Assembly (NCBI GenBank): GCA_947626485.1
Contig: CANQSG010000010.1
Location: 1 to 26,565 of the forward strand
Length of the DNA: 26,565 bases
DNA from: an uncultured Clostridia bacterium
GTDB lineage: Bacteria; Bacillota; Clostridia; Oscillospirales; Acutalibacteraceae
Direction: 5' to 3'
Under the pieces are notes generated by a model. That model saw only the letters and a list, made by a program, of their open reading frames with translations, searched no databases and was not told where the DNA came from. Position 1 is the stretch's first letter, and each line of letters begins with the position of its first letter. Position numbers and translations under genes: made by a program. This document shows positions 22,451 through 26,565 of this stretch, piece after piece.

Positions 22451-22479
22451 ATTATAGCACGAACGTGCGGGAATGTAAA
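22451..22479 (-). promoter_or_regulatory. Strong promoter of rpsO-pnp
   Basis: TTTACA (22479-22474), a 17-bp spacer and a perfect extended TGc-TATAAT (22456-22451). The -35 box starts 8 bases after the htpG stop codon. The spacer contains a perfect inverted repeat, GCACGAACGTGC on the plus strand (22457-22468), abutting the -10 box. Confidence 0.87.
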
Positions 22480-22486
22480 GTATTTT

Positions 22487-24382
22487 TTACGCCATCAGCG
22501 AACAGACCAGCTCGGCGTAGTGCGCGGGGTCGTCGAGCGGGAGGTCGGCGATGAGCAGCGCCTGGTCGTAAAGAATTTCGCTCAGCACCTTCGCGCGGTC
22601 GCGATCGTCCGCAAAGGCGGCCTTGAGGGCGGCAAAGGCGGGGTGTTCGGCGTTGAGCTCGAGCACCCGCTGCGCCTTCGGCTTCGGCTCGTTGCCCGGC
22701 ATGGCGGCGAAGTATTTTTCCATCTCAAAGGTGACGCCGCCCGTCGCGCTCAGGCAAACCGGGTGCGATTTCAGCTTTTTCGAGAGCACGACGTCCTGCA
22801 CCGCGTCGCCAAGTGTCTCCTTGACAAAGGCGAGCAGATCCTTGTTTTCCGCGGCGGCGGCGTCGACCTTCGCGGCGGCGTCCTCGGATTGCAGCTCGGC
22901 GTTGTCGTCCTTGATCGAGCGGGTCTGCTTGCCCGAGACCTCGCCTAAAATCTGCATGACGAACTCGTCGACCTCGTCGGTCAGGCAGAGCATATCGTAG
23001 CCCTTTTCGTGGACGAGCTCGGCCTGCGGCAGGGCGCCGATCTTCTGCACCGATTCACCGCAGGCGTAATAGATATACTTCTGCTCCTCGGGCATCGCCG
23101 CGACGTATTCCGCGAGCGTCACCCGCTTCTGCTGCGCCGCCGAATAGAAGAGCAGCAGCTCCTGCAATTTGTCCTTGTGGGCGCCGAAATCCGAAACGGC
23201 GCCGTATTTCAGCTGCAAGCCGAAGGCGTCAAAGAATTTTTCATAGGTCTCGCGGTCGTTCGCCAGCCCCTTTTTGAGCTCGGACTGGATTTTCTTTTCG
23301 ATGTTCTGCGCGATGGTGTGAAGCTGGTGATCCTGTTGCAGCATCTCGCGGGAAATGTTCAGCGAGAGGTCGGGCGAATCGACGACGCCGCGCACAAACC
23401 GGAAATGATCGGGCAGCAGGTCGGCGCACTGCTCCATGATGAGCACGCCGTTCGCGTAAAGCGCGACGCCCTTTTGGAACTCGCGGGAATAGAAATCGTA
23501 CGGCGCGCGGGCGGGGACAAACAACATCGCCTGATAGGAGACGACGCCCTCGGCGCTGACCCGGACGGTATAGAGCGGGTCCTGCCCGTCGCCGAATTTC
23601 TGCTTATAAAAGGCCTTGCACTCGTCCTCGCCGACCTCGCTTTTCGAGCGCTTCCAGATCGGCACCATGCTGTTGACGGTCTCGATCTCGGTGTAGGTCT
23701 CGGTCTTGCGGTCGTCGCCCTCGCCGACGGTGCGGGTCTTTTCGAGCTCCATGCGGATGGGGTAGCGGATGTAGTCGGAATAGGTCTTGACGAGGTGCTG
23801 TAAGCGGTAGGGCTGCAAGTATTCGCTGTAATCCTCGTGCTCGGTGTCGGCCTTTAATTGCAGCGTGATCTCGGTGCCGCAGGTCTCCTTCTCGCAGGGG
23901 GTGATCGTGTAGCCGTCGGCGCCGGTCGAGGTCCAGCAGTTGGCCTCCCCCGTCTTGCAGGAGCGGGTGCGCACCGTCACCGCGTCGCTGACCATAAACG
24001 CCGAATAGAACCCGACGCCGAACTGCCCGATGATGTTGCCGAGCGTCTCCTCGTCCGCCGATTCGAGCGATTCCTTGAATTGCAGCGTGCCGCTTTTCGC
24101 GATGGTGCCGAGATTCTGCTCGAGCTCTTCCGCCGTCATGCCGACGCCGTTGTCGGTGATCGTCAGCGTCCGCGCGTCCTTGTCGGGGCGCAGGAAGATG
24201 TGCAGATCATTACACTGGGCGCGGACGGCCTCGTCGGTCAGGGAGAGATAGTGCAGCTTGTCGAGGGCGTCGCTTGCGTTGGAGATGAGCTCCCGCAGGA
24301 AGATCTCCCGGTTGGTGTAGATCGAGTGGATCATCAGGTCGAGCAGGCGTTTCGATTCCGCCTTGAAATGTTTCTTTGCCAT
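22487..24382 (-). CDS. htpG: Molecular chaperone HtpG (Hsp90)
   Basis: A 631-residue bacterial Hsp90, an ATP-driven dimeric chaperone. The N-terminal GHKL ATPase domain shows LRELISNASDALDKL (about 28-42, with the catalytic Glu), DNGVGMTAEEL and GQFGVGFYSAFMV. The middle domain follows, then a C-terminal dimerisation domain ending MEKYFAAMPGNEPKPKAQRV and onward. The length is normal. It lies 24 bases downstream of secA and probably shares its transcript. The ribosome site AAAGGA is 12 bases before the ATG, a long spacing. No HrcA/CIRCE-type repeat is seen in front of it, so heat control is not evident here. No terminator separates it from rpsO. Confidence 0.97.
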   Translation of the reverse strand: MAKKHFKAESKRLLDLMIHSIYTNREIFLRELISNASDALDKLHYLSLTDEAVRAQCNDLHIFLRPDKDARTLTITDNGVGMTAEELEQNLGTIAKSGTLQFKESLESADEETLGNIIGQFGVGFYSAFMVSDAVTVRTRSCKTGEANCWTSTGADGYTITPCEKETCGTEITLQLKADTEHEDYSEYLQPYRLQHLVKTYSDYIRYPIRMELEKTRTVGEGDDRKTETYTEIETVNSMVPIWKRSKSEVGEDECKAFYKQKFGDGQDPLYTVRVSAEGVVSYQAMLFVPARAPYDFYSREFQKGVALYANGVLIMEQCADLLPDHFRFVRGVVDSPDLSLNISREMLQQDHQLHTIAQNIEKKIQSELKKGLANDRETYEKFFDAFGLQLKYGAVSDFGAHKDKLQELLLFYSAAQQKRVTLAEYVAAMPEEQKYIYYACGESVQKIGALPQAELVHEKGYDMLCLTDEVDEFVMQILGEVSGKQTRSIKDDNAELQSEDAAAKVDAAAAENKDLLAFVKETLGDAVQDVVLSKKLKSHPVCLSATGGVTFEMEKYFAAMPGNEPKPKAQRVLELNAEHPAFAALKAAFADDRDRAKVLSEILYDQALLIADLPLDDPAHYAELVCSLMA

Positions 24383-24406
24383 GAGATGTTTCTGTCCTTT
24401 CCGATT

Positions 24407-26565
<2,159 letters not shown>

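Overview
The window looks like chromosomal DNA of a GC-rich Clostridia-type Firmicute, most likely an Oscillospirales/Ruminococcaceae-like gut anaerobe. That is an inference. It rests on the DnaD-like plus DnaI/DnaC-like primosome pair, a cofactor-independent phosphoglycerate mutase in a pgk-tpiA-gpmI run, the rpsO-pnp pair, a YczE/YitT-family membrane protein, an oxygen-sensitive glycyl-radical activase, sigma-A-type promoters with 16-17 bp spacers, strong AGGAGG ribosome binding sites, and strong G/C preference at third codon positions. No rRNA, tRNA, CRISPR array or complete mobile element is visible.

Layout. 1-240: lower-GC tail of a tyrosine recombinase gene and its AT-rich flank, the edge of an integrated element that lies mostly off the left side. 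360-2194: an AraC-type regulator divergent from a glycyl-radical-enzyme activase whose radical enzyme is not present. 2303-3289: a polyisoprenyl-phosphate glycosyltransferase convergent with a large M14 zinc carboxypeptidase (to 5748). 5939-6772: a prohibitin/SPFH membrane protein, divergent from a DnaD-DnaI helicase-loading operon (6935-8855). 8919-9596: an unrecognised three- to four-helix membrane protein. 9812-16490: trmL, then pgk-tpiA-gpmI, purB and a metallo-beta-lactamase-fold hydrolase. 16506-17024: a CYTH phosphatase. From 17076 to the right edge everything is on the minus strand: secA (5' truncated), htpG, rpsO, pnp, a TtcA-like tRNA thiolase, a YczE-family membrane protein and a pyridoxal/pyridoxamine kinase.

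How the genes fit together. The middle is housekeeping: glycolysis, purine synthesis, replication restart and tRNA modification. The minus-strand run covers protein export and folding (secA, htpG), the ribosomal protein S15/PNPase pair, and then a tightly packed ttcA-yczE-pdxK group. No convincing terminator separates the genes from secA to pdxK, so read-through along the whole run is possible, with a strong internal promoter in front of rpsO.

Most interesting signals. (1) The rpsO-pnp intergenic RNA contains two mutually exclusive helices. One segment can pair perfectly either with the pnp Shine-Dalgarno region or with an upstream strand that also closes a long hairpin, which suggests an autoregulatory RNA switch for PNPase. 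(2) Between pnp and ttcA there is a coding-like stretch that would be a complete 36-codon ORF overlapping the ttcA start by ATGA if one G were restored. (3) Three CAGGCAG repeats are placed as AraC-type operators between the divergent araC and activase promoters. (4) yczE sits between ttcA and pdxK, pointing to a vitamin B6 link. (5) The trmL start region can form competing GC hairpins around the ribosome binding site. Everything else appears to be ordinary housekeeping sequence.
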